Source of the DNA: Biscogniauxia marginata
Lineage: Eukaryota > Ascomycota > Sordariomycetes > Xylariales > Xylariaceae
Length of the DNA stretch: 64,000 nt
Assembly: GCA_022695795.1 (NCBI GenBank)
Contig: MU404060.1
Span: 242,749 to 306,748 of the forward strand
Reading direction: 5' to 3'
The notes beneath the pieces were generated by a model that had not been told where the DNA came from, ran no database searches, and saw only the letters and a program-made list of their open reading frames with translations. Made by a program: the position numbers and the translations under genes. Each line of letters begins with the position of its first letter. The stretch's first letter is position 1. Below are positions 45,355 through 55,515 of the stretch, piece after piece.

Positions 45355-47568
45355 ATGAGGGGCGTTCCCGTCCTGGTGTTCTGCCTGGGCGCATTATTGC
45401 CGGCGATAGCAGCCCAGAGCCTCGATAACGTGCCGGATTGTGGTGTAAGTCGCACCGAGAAGGGCCCCCGTTATAAGCAGACTAGTCGCAATAAGTGCGA
45501 GTATCCGGCTGACAGAACTGATGTGTAGTTCGAATGTATACTCCCGTCGGTGCTAAACTCGGGGTGTGACACCACGGACGCGGCATGTATCTGCTCGAAC
45601 ACGCAGCTGATGGGCGAGATCACCCAATGTATGGCTTCGAACTGTTCGATTCGCGACCAATTATGTGAGTTGGCGCTATGCCACCCCATGGCGTGCAGAC
45701 TTTCGCCGCTGGTCTAACACGGCGTTCGAATTCTAGCGACGCTTAAGTATTCGAACGATTTTTGCGGCGTCGAAGGCGAGGATAGGAGGGTGCTGGTTTG
45801 GGCCATCGCCATAGCATTCGGAGCCCTGGGCCTTCTGGCGTTTGGCCTTCGGTGCTTCGCGCGACTGTTTGGATCGCGATCATGGGGCTGGGATGATACA
45901 GTCATGTGTTTTGCCATGGTAAACCCGCCCTGTACTACTGCTAGAATATGGACAGTGTTTGGCTGATATTGGCGGTGATGGTTGGTGCAGTGCTTCGAAA
46001 TTCCGCTCGCGGTTCTGTCGATTCCTCGTGAGTTGTGTGGTCTAGAGATATTCATCATGAGCGGGAGGCTAATGGCCGCTTAGTGACTCAACATGGACTT
46101 GGTCTCGACATATGGAACGTGCCATTTGATGACATTACAGAAATCCTTCATGTAAGTTCTTTCCTTCCAGCTATCGATTACCTATGGATGCGTGTAATCA
46201 GTATAGGGTATGGGGGAAATGGTTGCTTGGGGGCGAAGAAAGGGCTTATTTGTTTCAATCCAGAGCTGGGCCAACTTTTTTCGCTTCTTGTTTCCCTTCT
46301 GTTCCCCTTTCTCCTGCCACCCATCTGCTTTAGAATGGTGGAGGGATATCTTTATCAGGAAACCATCGCTTTCCGTTTCAATAGACAGATAGATGATGAT
46401 AAATGATAGATATTCTTTTTTCTTTTATCCCTCCTCTGTATTTGCAAACGAGCTAACACTGTATGTCTCCCTACCTAGATTTACTTTTTCGATGAGATGA
46501 TATACATAGCAGCGCTCTCACTCACCAAGGTGTCGATCCTTCTATTCTACCTCAAGCTCTTCCCGAAGCGCTCGTTCCGTATCTGTACCTGGTTCCTGAT
46601 CGCAGCGAACATCATCTATGCGTTGACCTACGTTTTCCTGTTGATTTTCCAGTGCAACCCGATTCAGGGGGCTTGGCTTTTCTGGGACGGCGAGTTCGAG
46701 GCGCAGTGCCTGAGTATCAACGTGCTGAGCTGGTCGGCCGCAGCTATCAACATCTTACTAGACTTAGCCGTGATTATTTTACCCCTACCTGAACTCTTCC
46801 AGCTTTCCTTATCGCTGAGGAAGAAGCTTCAGATTATGGCCATGTTTGCTGTTGGTTTCTTGTGCGTTCTGATTCCCCTTTCCTTCTCCATCTTGCCAAT
46901 CAGCAAGGCAACGAATAAAAGGTACAATTAAACGATTCACTTACTAACGCTATATAATAGCATCACGGTCGTCAGTATCGTTCGTCTCCGGTCTCTCATA
47001 CAGTTCGGCACTACCCAGAACTTGACACGTAAGATCCTGCCACCTATTATTTCCCTTCTCTCCTCCCCCCTTCTTGTTGGTCACTAATAGTATTTCTTCC
47101 GCAGAGGACTATGTTGAAGTAGGTTACTGGTCGACGATAGAAGTCCCCGTGGGCGTGATGTGCGCCTGCATGCCAGCGATCCGGTCACTATTCAGTCTCG
47201 CATTCCCTAGAATGTTTGGCTCGACGGATCCTGGCAGGTCAGGGTACTACCCGTCATCCTCGTCGAAACAGGCGAAGCTTGCAAGCAGCCCTGGCAATCA
47301 CCACCAAATCAAGGTCGAGCAAGAGTGGACCGTGCTTGTCGACCCTGCAGACGAAAGAGGCTCGCATACGAGGCATAATAGCGATGTAGAACTAGTGAGA
47401 GTCGGTACCACGACGACTGCCGCCGCCGGTAACACAGACATAGATGCTGATGTGTTTATACCGGGTAATGATGTACCGACGAGGAAGCTGACTCTAAAGA
47501 AGGAGGGAGGTGAAAGGGCTAGATTAGAAGAACGACGGGAAGAACGGCGTAAAGAACGAGATGGTTAG
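45355..47568 (+). CDS. CFEM-domain seven-transmembrane receptor (Pth11-like)
   Basis: The model is join(45355..45444,45529..45664,45737..45918,45991..46027,46084..46151,46479..46861,46961..47028,47105..47568), 475 residues in eight exons with consistent phases. A signal peptide (MRGVPVLVFCLGALLPAIAA) precedes the CFEM domain, which has all eight cysteines (29, 33, 43, 50, 52, 64, 69, 85) and the conserved Asp47. Seven hydrophobic segments follow (about 95-118, 127-148, 176-199, 205-227, 242-265, 283-306 and 325-350). Family motifs are GLDIWNVPFDDI, FDEMIYIAALSLTKVSILLFY and RLRSLIQFGTT. The cytosolic tail (~350-475) is Ser/Thr-rich and then strongly charged. Pth11 itself, in a plant-pathogenic fungus, senses surfaces and acts through cAMP. 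The ligand here is unknown. Intron 5 is 327 bp, far longer than the others. Confidence 0.92.
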
Positions 47569-48188
47569 AACGAGGTGCAAGATAGGAAGGGAAGGAGGAA
47601 AAAAAATAAAAGACGAAAAAAAGGGGGGGCAAGAATAGGAGATACATCATAAATCAGAAATCATGGTGAACATATGTCGTATAGAAACGGCTCGGTAAAC
47701 AAAACGAACGGTAGCAATAACCAAGGATACATAGGGCCATACAGATTCTGTAGAACACATCAGGGTCTATAGAGATTTGCATTGTGTGATGTAGGCCTTG
47801 ACTTATTCTGAGCAAGGAATAATATATTCCCCGGAGTCTATAACAGTTGAGATGAGACATGGAGCACGAAGGCATCGGAGCACGGTGATACAATATGTAG
47901 TATCGAAGTGGTATTATCTAGGTTTTTTGTGTCGGTTGTGTATGTGTGTCTGTCTGAAGCTGTTTTACACTAGGTTTTTTGAGAAATAGTTGGTACCTGT
48001 CGGCAAAAATAAAGGATTTTCTGACGTAACATCCCCCCTGTAAAAGAAGAATCATTACGTCCTCGTGATGTAGCCAATACAGTCGTTTTGAAGCAATACA
48101 TGACCATCCACCTCAGCATCTCTGTGAAGCTATTCCTTGCTTATTCCCGTGGTGCCACTGTCCATACGTGAACCATCCACCAGACTAT
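47569..48188. other. Intergenic region with an LTR-end-like motif
   Basis: This is the 3' flank of the receptor gene. On the minus strand a G-run and A (48032-48038) are followed by TGTTACGTCAG, which resembles a polypurine tract next to an LTR start. I could not find the other end or a target duplication, so no element is called. Confidence 0.35.
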
Positions 48189-49072
48189 CTACCAGATAGG
48201 GGAGGATGTAGTCGAATCATATGCCTCGTTATCTGGGGGATTGAGATCATATTCGTGTGGTTCCTGTGAATCCGTTTCCTCCTCTTCACTGGAGCTATCG
48301 TCCATCTTGGCGTCTTCAACAGTACCGTCATCATCGTAAACTCGCATAGTTCTTGGGGCTTTGCCTTCGTTCTTGTCTAATATATCCATTTTCGTCTGAT
48401 TCGTTTTTTTGTCATATTCGCTGGATCAAAATCTTCAGCTGCGAGGGTCTCCAGGAGTCTGGGTCTACTCTTATGCCATTTTGTGACATCTTTGTTAATC
48501 GTTTAGGCGTTAACAATGTCCTTTAATAATTGGAATATAGAGGTTACTTACCTAACTTGATGTCTGTGTTAGTAGAAGTACCAGTCGAGTGGGGTGTCTC
48601 GTCGTCTGCTAGGATCTTCACGATGTGATCTTGGAGTAGTTTTTGTAGTTGTATTATTGATGATCCGAGAAGAGAAATAATCTCTAGACAGTCTATCTAT
48701 CAATACGTATTCACGTGATATCATCACGTGATATCATAACATCGTCACAACGAGCCACCATAGCTGTCTTTGAGTGGAACAAGTGTCGAGGATCGAGCAT
48801 TTTGATTGACTATGTCGAAGATAGATAGACCAATCATCGAAGAGGCCAATTGGGTTATCTATCTTCTTGTTCATCTTGATCAACTGTACGGCGATGTCCT
48901 GAGCCGCCGGGAGCAAGATGTCACCTTTCAGGTCTTTCAAGGAAGGTTTTGGTGCGACGTCTTGCTGAATTTCGAAATCAGGGGTGTCTGTTCGAGTGGG
49001 CACGTAGAATTCGCCTGGTTTCTTGTGTCGATACGACGTTAGACGTGCGCACAATTCCGTATTTAATGTCAA
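48189..49072 (-). pseudogene. Broken gene of unknown family, split by a solo LTR
   Basis: Minus-strand pieces look protein-derived in order. First comes 49072 to ~48742 (KKPGEFYVPTRTDTPDFEIQ, SLKDLKGDILLPAAQDIAVQ). Then across a 135-bp LTR insertion comes DETPHSTGTSTNTDIK. A GTAAGT...CAAAG intron (about 48490-48555) leads to DVTKWHKSRPRLLETLAAED. A frame change at a 7-A run leads to an acidic tail (DDSSSEEEETDSQE) ending at 48189. At least two frame changes plus the insertion make it non-functional. I do not recognise the family. The acidic tail could be a separate ORF (ATG at 48389). Confidence 0.55.
48607..48741 (-). mobile_element. Short solo LTR (135 bp) with 5-bp target-site duplication
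   Basis: The plus strand begins TGCTAGGATC and ends ATATCATAACA. It is flanked by TCGTC at 48602-48606 and 48742-48746. On the minus strand it starts TGTTATGATATCACGTG, which includes two tandem copies of a 13-bp unit (TGATATCACGTGA, 48711-48736), and ends ...GATCCTAGCA. The TG...CA ends and the matching duplication fit a small LTR, perhaps Copia-like. It shares the CACGTG theme with the LTR at 33154 but is a different sequence. Confidence 0.68.
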
Positions 49073-49183
49073 AAGAAAGTTAGCTTAAAAAAGAAAATAT
49101 TAACTGAGAAGCATGTCGCGGATGAGGGTATTCACAGTTGTAGATAGTGGATCTGCGCTCGCCCCAACAGGGGTGACCAGCGC

Positions 49184-49221
49184 CTATATATAGGGAGCCT
49201 CCCACCCACCTTAGGTGGGTG
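49184..49221 (+). promoter_or_regulatory. TATA box followed by a perfect hairpin
   Basis: TATATATA (49185-49192) is followed by CACCCACCT-T-AGGTGGGTG (49203-49221), a 9-bp perfect inverted repeat with a one-base centre. The arrangement resembles a transposon or LTR promoter, but I cannot define element ends. The nearby GCCCCAACA at 49161-49169 could be an LTR terminus. Confidence 0.4.
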
Positions 49222-49599
49222 AGGGGGTAAGCTCATTTACACCTTATTTCATATGCTCCCTGGTCTCACGCTCGCAAGAAAGCAACGAAGGACTATAGCA
49301 AGGTAGTATGCGAACAGAACTAGAGGGTTAATGATAAGAGTGAGAGAGGGACAGGGGAGGGAGAGAGTAGTGAGAGAGGAGAGGGGGGGATCGACTCAGC
49401 TGTGACAAAATGACTGCTACGAGAGCAGGTTGCGACCTCGTCCCGACGCGAGAGCCCAGCTGTTCCTCAACCAGCATCAAGGGAAACGAGGCGCGAAGTG
49501 GAGGCCCGCCAACCACCCGGGAGCACACGAAGTCTTCCCGCTCCACTACCAAGATGACCGGGCTTCAACTCGAGAGACGAGGAGCCAGCAGTCAAATTG

Positions 49600-50680
49600 G
49601 GAAAAGGGGGTTTTTTTTTTTCGTCACCTCAGGGGCGACGGCCGCGGTTGTCGGGCGAGCGTAAGCTCCAAGCTGCCGACGGGGTTTCTTCTATGCGAGC
49701 CGGGACGACAACATCCCTAATTAGCTCAGAAGAGTGGAAAGTGGACATCCTAAGAGTGCCGTCGGGCGTTGGAGGGTATACACAGGGTGCGTTCTGTCAC
49801 CGAGCGTAGGGTATCCGCAGCCACGAAGGACAACTCCAGGGGAAAAGAGGGGGGAGAGAGAATATCTCCAAGTGGTCATCCGAATCTAGCTCCCGGACGG
49901 ACTGGGGTATACCTGAGAGTGCATTCTGTCACAATAGGTAGGAGTCCAGCCGTACTCTTAAGAACCGTCGGGACCGGGAGACAGCCGCGCCCAGACTGAG
50001 GTATGCCTGCGTGTGCCCAACGGTCACAAGAGACAGAATACAGCTGTACCACAGACGCTGCTCCCGGCGGGATTTGTTCCGGGGTTCGAAGCGGGAGGAA
50101 TACCAAGTGCACTGGTTACGTCTCGACCGTCAACGAGGGGTTTGTTTGGTGTTGTGGTTCGTGGGATCATCCAGCCAGTCGACACTTCGGTTAGGTTGTA
50201 CCTTAGAGTGCATTCTGTCACAATAGGCAGGGACCGCCACGCGCGACTGGTTCTGGGCGCGTGTTGTCGGAGTTGTCCTACTGCGGCAAAGCGTAGGATA
50301 TCGCTGACAACACGACTTGTCTGTTCTGTGGTAAAATTCCTCTGAACCGTCCGAGTAGGTGGTTGGGCTTCGCACAGGGTGTTCTTAGGCACAATGTGGA
50401 GGGGCCACCGCCACTCAGAAAGAACAGGCATCCACACATCAGGCGAACGGTTGGAGGGTGCAGCAGAGGTTTTCAAGGCCAAAGTGCAGAGCTCGCCAAA
50501 ATCACCTGGGAAGTGGGAGCGCCCGGGATCTCAACATCTAGTGCACTTAGATAGATCTCAACCGGTGCTGAGGTTCGAGAGGCCCGCCTCTCCATCTCGA
50601 AGTCCCGAGAGCACACGAGGTCTCTCACGCCAAAGGGGCAGGCCCAGCTTCGCCGAAGCAAGCTAGGCCTGCCCTAGCCA
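49600..50680. repeat. GC-rich block with degenerate direct repeats
   Basis: Variants of GAGTGCATTCTGTCACAAT recur at about 49786, 49917, 50012, 50211 and 50377. The copies at 49917 and 50211 are nearly identical, the others diverged. Spacing is irregular (about 95-200 bp). Several frames are open on both strands because the block is GC-rich and stop-poor, but none shows protein-like conservation or family motifs. It looks like a non-coding repeat array or the inside of an unknown element. Confidence 0.5.
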
Positions 50681-52560
50681 GCTAATAGAACGACAGCATT
50701 GAATTGAATAAGAGAGGAGGACAGGAGGGGGAGAACGGTACCTTAGCTAAATATATCTTAAGAGGATGAGCAAGATGGAGGAATTCTCTGTCCTGTGTAT
50801 TGTCAGTACAGCCGAGATGATATGAAAGCTCGGGTTGGAATGTGATACTAACGACGTGTGATAAGTACTAGAGACGAAAAGCCTGACAAAGGTTAGAAGA
50901 AAGGATAGATAGTGAAAGAGGGGGGCCGCGGGTGGAAGTAGTATTAGGGAAGTGAAGTGGTAGTAGGTAAGAGAGAGACAGAGAGGTAGAGGGAATGTAT
51001 ATGTGTGTGTATGTATATGTGTAGGTAGGTGGGTGGGAGAGTGGTGGGGTTTAACCAATAGTAAAGGGGGTGCTATGGTGATGGGTGCTATGGTGATGGG
51101 TGCTATGGTGACGGGAGATGGGAGTGATGATGTTGTTGTTGTTGTATTGTTTAACGTGATGGGAGTGATGAAAGATGGGCAATGGATGACATGTACCGTT
51201 GGTACATTTGCATTCGTGGGAGAATTGTGATGTGATGGTAATATTGATGTGTGGTTGTGGGTGATTGTTGCTGGGAATGGTAGGAAGACAGGAAATATTT
51301 GTGTTGATGGAGGGGAGGGAGAGTGGGAAAATATGAGAGATGGGGAAAATAAATAGAGAGGGGGGTGGGTTGTACTTAGCAAGTTGTATCGAGTTGTTTG
51401 TTTTTCATTTCCAGAGCGCCTTTGACGCGTCTCTGTAGAAGTACTGATGGTGTCGAGATAATAGATAGTAAATGCTGTGTCCTTGTCAATAGTAATGCAT
51501 ATGAGTGAGGGTAGGCTAGGTAGTGGAATGGATGAAGAATTGTGATACATGCATGATCTTAGGAGAGCGTATCGAGGAGGGACAGACGGAGAGAATATTG
51601 CATAGCCTGCAAGGCGAGGAGATGAAGTAGGGGGGTTGGAGAGGTAGAGGTTCTTAGGAGAAGGAGATGGAGGGGCTAAATCCTGATGGGGGGAGTAATG
51701 ATTGTGGTAGAGTGGGAGAGGGCAAGAAAGGGATGTATTGAGAGAGTGATGGTACCACGAAACAATTGTTTGTTTACCTTGGGAGGAGAGGGCATGGAGT
51801 CTGCGAGCTTTGGGACCAAATCAGTGCCACCAATTCCTCTAAAGTAGTGGGTAGGTTAGCGTACCTCGCAAGTAGACAACACATAGACCCGTGCTGGTGA
51901 AAGAAAATAGATGGCCTCTGGGAATGTCTAGGATAATATTTAGTAGCTGGATAGAATGTGTAAGCTTGAATATGTCGGGGCGAAGACAAGGAAATGAGGA
52001 TGTGGTGTGCAAATATTGATGAGAGAAGATGGGAGAAGTGATGGAGAGGGTTAGGTAAAGAACGGGGGTAAATAATGGTTGGCGTGGGGAAGTGTTTGTT
52101 TACATGTCACAGAGGTTATTCGGAGAGATGAGTACTTACTACATGTAAAGGATACTCTAAGAATATGTCGTGCGCTTCGGAATAAACAAATTGTTGAAAC
52201 ATAGGCGAGTCCAAGGCCTAGGACCGGGGTGATGGCAATGATGGGAGTAATGTGGAACAAGGATTGTACGTACCATATGTGAGGCATGAGGTATGCCATG
52301 TGAATGCCATGCGGTAGATGAATATGTAAAAAGAGAAAGAGGGCATGACAAGAGTGTGGTGGTAGGAGGAGAGGCCCTGTTGGGGGTAAAAGGTGTTGTT
52401 GTTGTGGAGGGAAGAAAGGTAAACAAAGTGGTGAAATCTGCGTTATAGCATTATATATTCTTGCAAGGCAAGGAAGTATGAAATACAATCAGCCGAAGGG
52501 ACTAGAAAAACAGATCATACAATCAATCAGTAAGGCGGTTTTTTTTTGGGGTTTTTTTTT
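50681..52560. other. Purine-skewed tract (G+A-rich plus strand), no gene accepted
   Basis: For about 1.9 kb the plus strand is dominated by G and A. This creates long artificial minus-strand frames rich in Ser, Thr, Pro, Leu and His. I see no domain, start context or splice pattern that supports a protein. The strand asymmetry begins near 49320, is interrupted by the GC-rich repeat block, and then continues. Confidence 0.5.
51070..51114. repeat. Three tandem 15-bp units (GTGCTATGGTGATGG)
   Basis: Two perfect copies are followed by one with a single difference (ACGG end). Confidence 0.9.
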
Positions 52561-54187
52561 TTCATATGGTACGGGAAATTAAGAGAAATCAGGAGCACGT
52601 GGGAAGCAGGTCATCATAAGGAAAATCGAGGAGAAATGTTTTAAATCAGCTGTAAACATGCAAGAGAAAAACAGTACTTACTCACTTTAAGTGACCATGT
52701 AATTTTGTTTTTTTTTAAAAAGCACTGCGGGCTTCTAGGTGTATTAGGGATATTCGAGCCCTTAAAAAAATAATCTACCATCCTTTTTGATCCCTTACCC
52801 CTTTTCGCTCATGTCATGATTTAAGCATGAATTACCTGTGATCGGGACGGTACATAGCCTTTCGACTAAGGAGCACTATAATTAATTCTTAAAAGGTCAT
52901 TCTATTTGGGTTTAAATACAAGAACTAGATGTAAAATGTGATCACTGATTTGTAATTGTGTTCTTTGGAAGGTATTCCTGCGTACCTAGGTACCTCTGAT
53001 ATACCCCTTAATGCACTTTTAAGTACTACCTAGCTAGGGCCTGATCCCCTGGCTATATTGATGAACCCAACTGGACTGAAGATTTGGACAGTGACTAAAA
53101 TTCCTTGGACATCTAGGCCATGATGATCCTCTCGGTTGTAGATCTACCTACTTCACTACCTTACTCACATGGCTATCCTAAAATGCAGACAGCAGGCTTG
53201 ATCATTGCCCAACTCCAATGTCAGATCAGTGCCCCCCATTCTCGCTTCAGCCATGTGATATGTCCCAGACGCTGCGGCACTCCGAAAATATAAATTTAGT
53301 TTTCCGTCCCATTCCGCAAGGCTGATTTCAAGCTCTGGTTTCCCAGGAAACACTCGAACCGAGGTCACTGAACAAGCTCTATGGTTACACAATAGAAATA
53401 CAGAGAAGTTTAGTCAAATTATGTAGCAACACGTCCGGTTGGACTAGAAGCTCCAGGCGAGCTGGGATCAATAATTCTAGTAGTGGGTGAACGGTTTATT
53501 AGGATTGGAGGTTCAACACACATGATGTTTGAGTCTCGAGGATAGCGATCCTTTATATTTCTAGTATCTATGATTATTTCGTCTACGTCGTCTATTGAAT
53601 ACTTTCATTATTCTTGCCTTCATATCCAGCTAGGAGGACGATAATGGTGAAAACTAGAGATAGGCCACATCCTACACCCTTTTTTTTTTCTCCCCCACCC
53701 CCCTGTGTTCTGTAGCTTGACAGTATATAATATGGGGGAATTATTCACATAGATTGGCTGTAGCCAACGTGATGGTCTAGATGAATTGGCGTATTTTGTA
53801 GCACTCATACTGACCACCCAGCTCTGTATTTGTATTTTAACCTGGCCACTGATAGTACTACGCAACGACTGGGAAGATACGCTGACGCCGCATTGGGAAA
53901 CACACCATCCCATAGGGTCCCGCGTGAGCAACCACCCTGACCTACAGTCCCAAAGTATATACCTCTAGAAAAAATTGCATAATCTAGGGGGAACATAATT
54001 CACGTAAAATATCTGTCTTCGAGACTGTAGTCTTTTTTCCCTAGCTCCATGTGAGCTGAATGTATTATTATATAGTGATTACGGCAATAATTAGCGTATA
54101 CGGAAAACGCATCAATGACCCGGAGTTTATCATAATTATCGCAGCTCCTCCGGTGGGGACCGCTGTTGCTGACGCGCTGTCCGATAC
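52561..54187. other. AT-rich region, possible ORF relic on the minus strand
   Basis: The minus-strand frame 53165 to ~53425 has a protein-like composition (SVRVFPGKPELEISLAEWDG, MGGTDLTLELGNDQACCLHF) but no ATG at its beginning. I do not recognise it. The rest is AT-rich with polyT runs at 53682-53690 and no gene. Confidence 0.4.
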
Positions 54188-54631
54188 TATACTGCTGCTG
54201 CTGCTGCTATCGGAGAGGCGGCCATCTTAACATTCGAGACGACGCTGCCCGTGGTCGAGATTTCAGTTGTCGCCTGCGAAGAGGCCGAAGTTGGCGTGAC
54301 TTGCCGAGTAGTTGAGTGCACGCCAACCGTCGCCGTGCTCGTTGTTCCCGCCACACTCGAAGCCATCACTGTCGACGTCCCCTCTCCTTCTCCTCCCCCA
54401 GGCCCCCACCCCCCACCCCATTATCCACATCCTGCAGACCATCACACAAAAACGCCATACCCTTATACTTCACCGGCGCGACGCACGTGCCGTCCTCGTC
54501 CTTGTCCTCGTCCCCGGCATCCAGCGGACCGGGCGGGAGCGAGGCGATCAGCTAGCGTCGCGGTAGAGGTTGAAGTAGGGCCGGGTGCCGTTGGCGCACC
54601 AGGACCACTCATTGACGAGCCCTCGTGGTAA
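54188..54631 (-). pseudogene. Frameshifted gene for a probable secreted, Ser/Thr-rich surface protein
   Basis: On the minus strand three consecutive pieces in different frames read like one fungal surface protein. First is NEWSWCANGTRPYFNLYRDA. Next is LIASLPPGPLDAG with GTCVAPVKYKGMAFLCDGLQ. Then comes a Ser/Thr-rich tail (MASSVAGTTSTATVGVHSTT, TSASSQATTEISTTG) ending in a hydrophobic AASPIAAAAAV. The last is the kind of end seen before a GPI attachment signal. Two frame changes (near 54555 and within the G-rich run near 54400) break it. The signal-peptide exon is not found. A (CTG)5 run encodes the Ala run. Alternatively the G-tract shift could be a sequencing error, but the first shift lies outside it. 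Confidence 0.5.
54190..54207. repeat. (CTG)5 trinucleotide repeat
   Basis: Five tandem CTG units, read as GCA (Ala) on the minus strand. Confidence 0.85.
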
Positions 54632-55515
54632 ACGAACGAATGGATGGGGATGAGATGCGACAGATGGATATATATTCCTTCGCCCGGCAGCGAGGTACAA
54701 GTAAGTTTAGTGTAATTATGAGAAAAACTGTGAAGGACGAGGTGAGAGGGATGAATATCAATTCAAGGACGGAACAACTGAGAATTATTGTGAGAGCCGG
54801 AAATTATCTAGGCGGCTGAACACAGCTGTCTACCGTGAGTACTCGTCTATCGTGAGGCGCGACTCTGCGCCCGTGGTTGGGCCTGGGCCCGGCCGGCCCC
54901 GTTGCCGCATTGACTCGATAGTCGAATTGCCTTTTCCGGAAAGCTCCTTAGCAATGACAGGCTGACGGGAGTCTGACGATAATAATAACATGATCCATCC
55001 ACAACGATAGCTGCTAGCTACCGATCACTCTAGCAACAGACAACAGAACAGGAGAAAAAGGAAAAATCCCTTATTATTAAATCTGCAGGGAATGAAGGGA
55101 GGAGATTTTCTTCCAGTATTTTCGAGTTCCCTGAATGAATATCCTATTCATGACAGAATATCCACCGTCTATCAATGATAGGTGCAAACCGAGCAGGTAG
55201 CTGCTCGACCTTGGGCTAGTCGTACACCCCCATGTACTACCACCAAGGATATTTACTGTACATGAAGGTACACATAATAGTTCCAACACAATAAGAGAAA
55301 TTAAGGCGGCTGATATCAATATGCCGGCATGCCATACCGACTGACCCTAGTAGCATCGCCATAAACCTCGGTATACAGCCAGCAGAATTGACTCCCCAAC
55401 GCCGCTGATGCAGATGACAACGGCCCATCCCATATTACCGCATCTGAAATCCTACATAGCCCTGCCGGGTGTCTTTGCAAAGAAAAAAATAATGTACGAC
55501 AGAGGGTCGGCGTAG
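54632..55515. other. Intergenic region, no gene seen
   Basis: Small frames at 54625-54819 and 55077-55428 have no support. The right end is the 3' flank of the glutaredoxin gene. Confidence 0.5.

Noticed and set aside
46035..46406. 123-codon ORF spanning an exon and intron of the receptor gene
   Set aside because: Only its central part (46084-46151) is coding, as exon 5. The rest reads into introns 4 and 5.
49161..49171. GCCCCAACA as a Copia-type LTR end
   Set aside because: No partner terminus with a matching target-site duplication (GGGGT or similar) was found within about 600 bp on the left.
50747..51550. 267-codon minus-strand ORF
   Set aside because: It is produced by the purine-rich plus strand: almost only Ser, Thr, Pro, Leu, Ile and His, with no domain, no signal of selection and no splice context.
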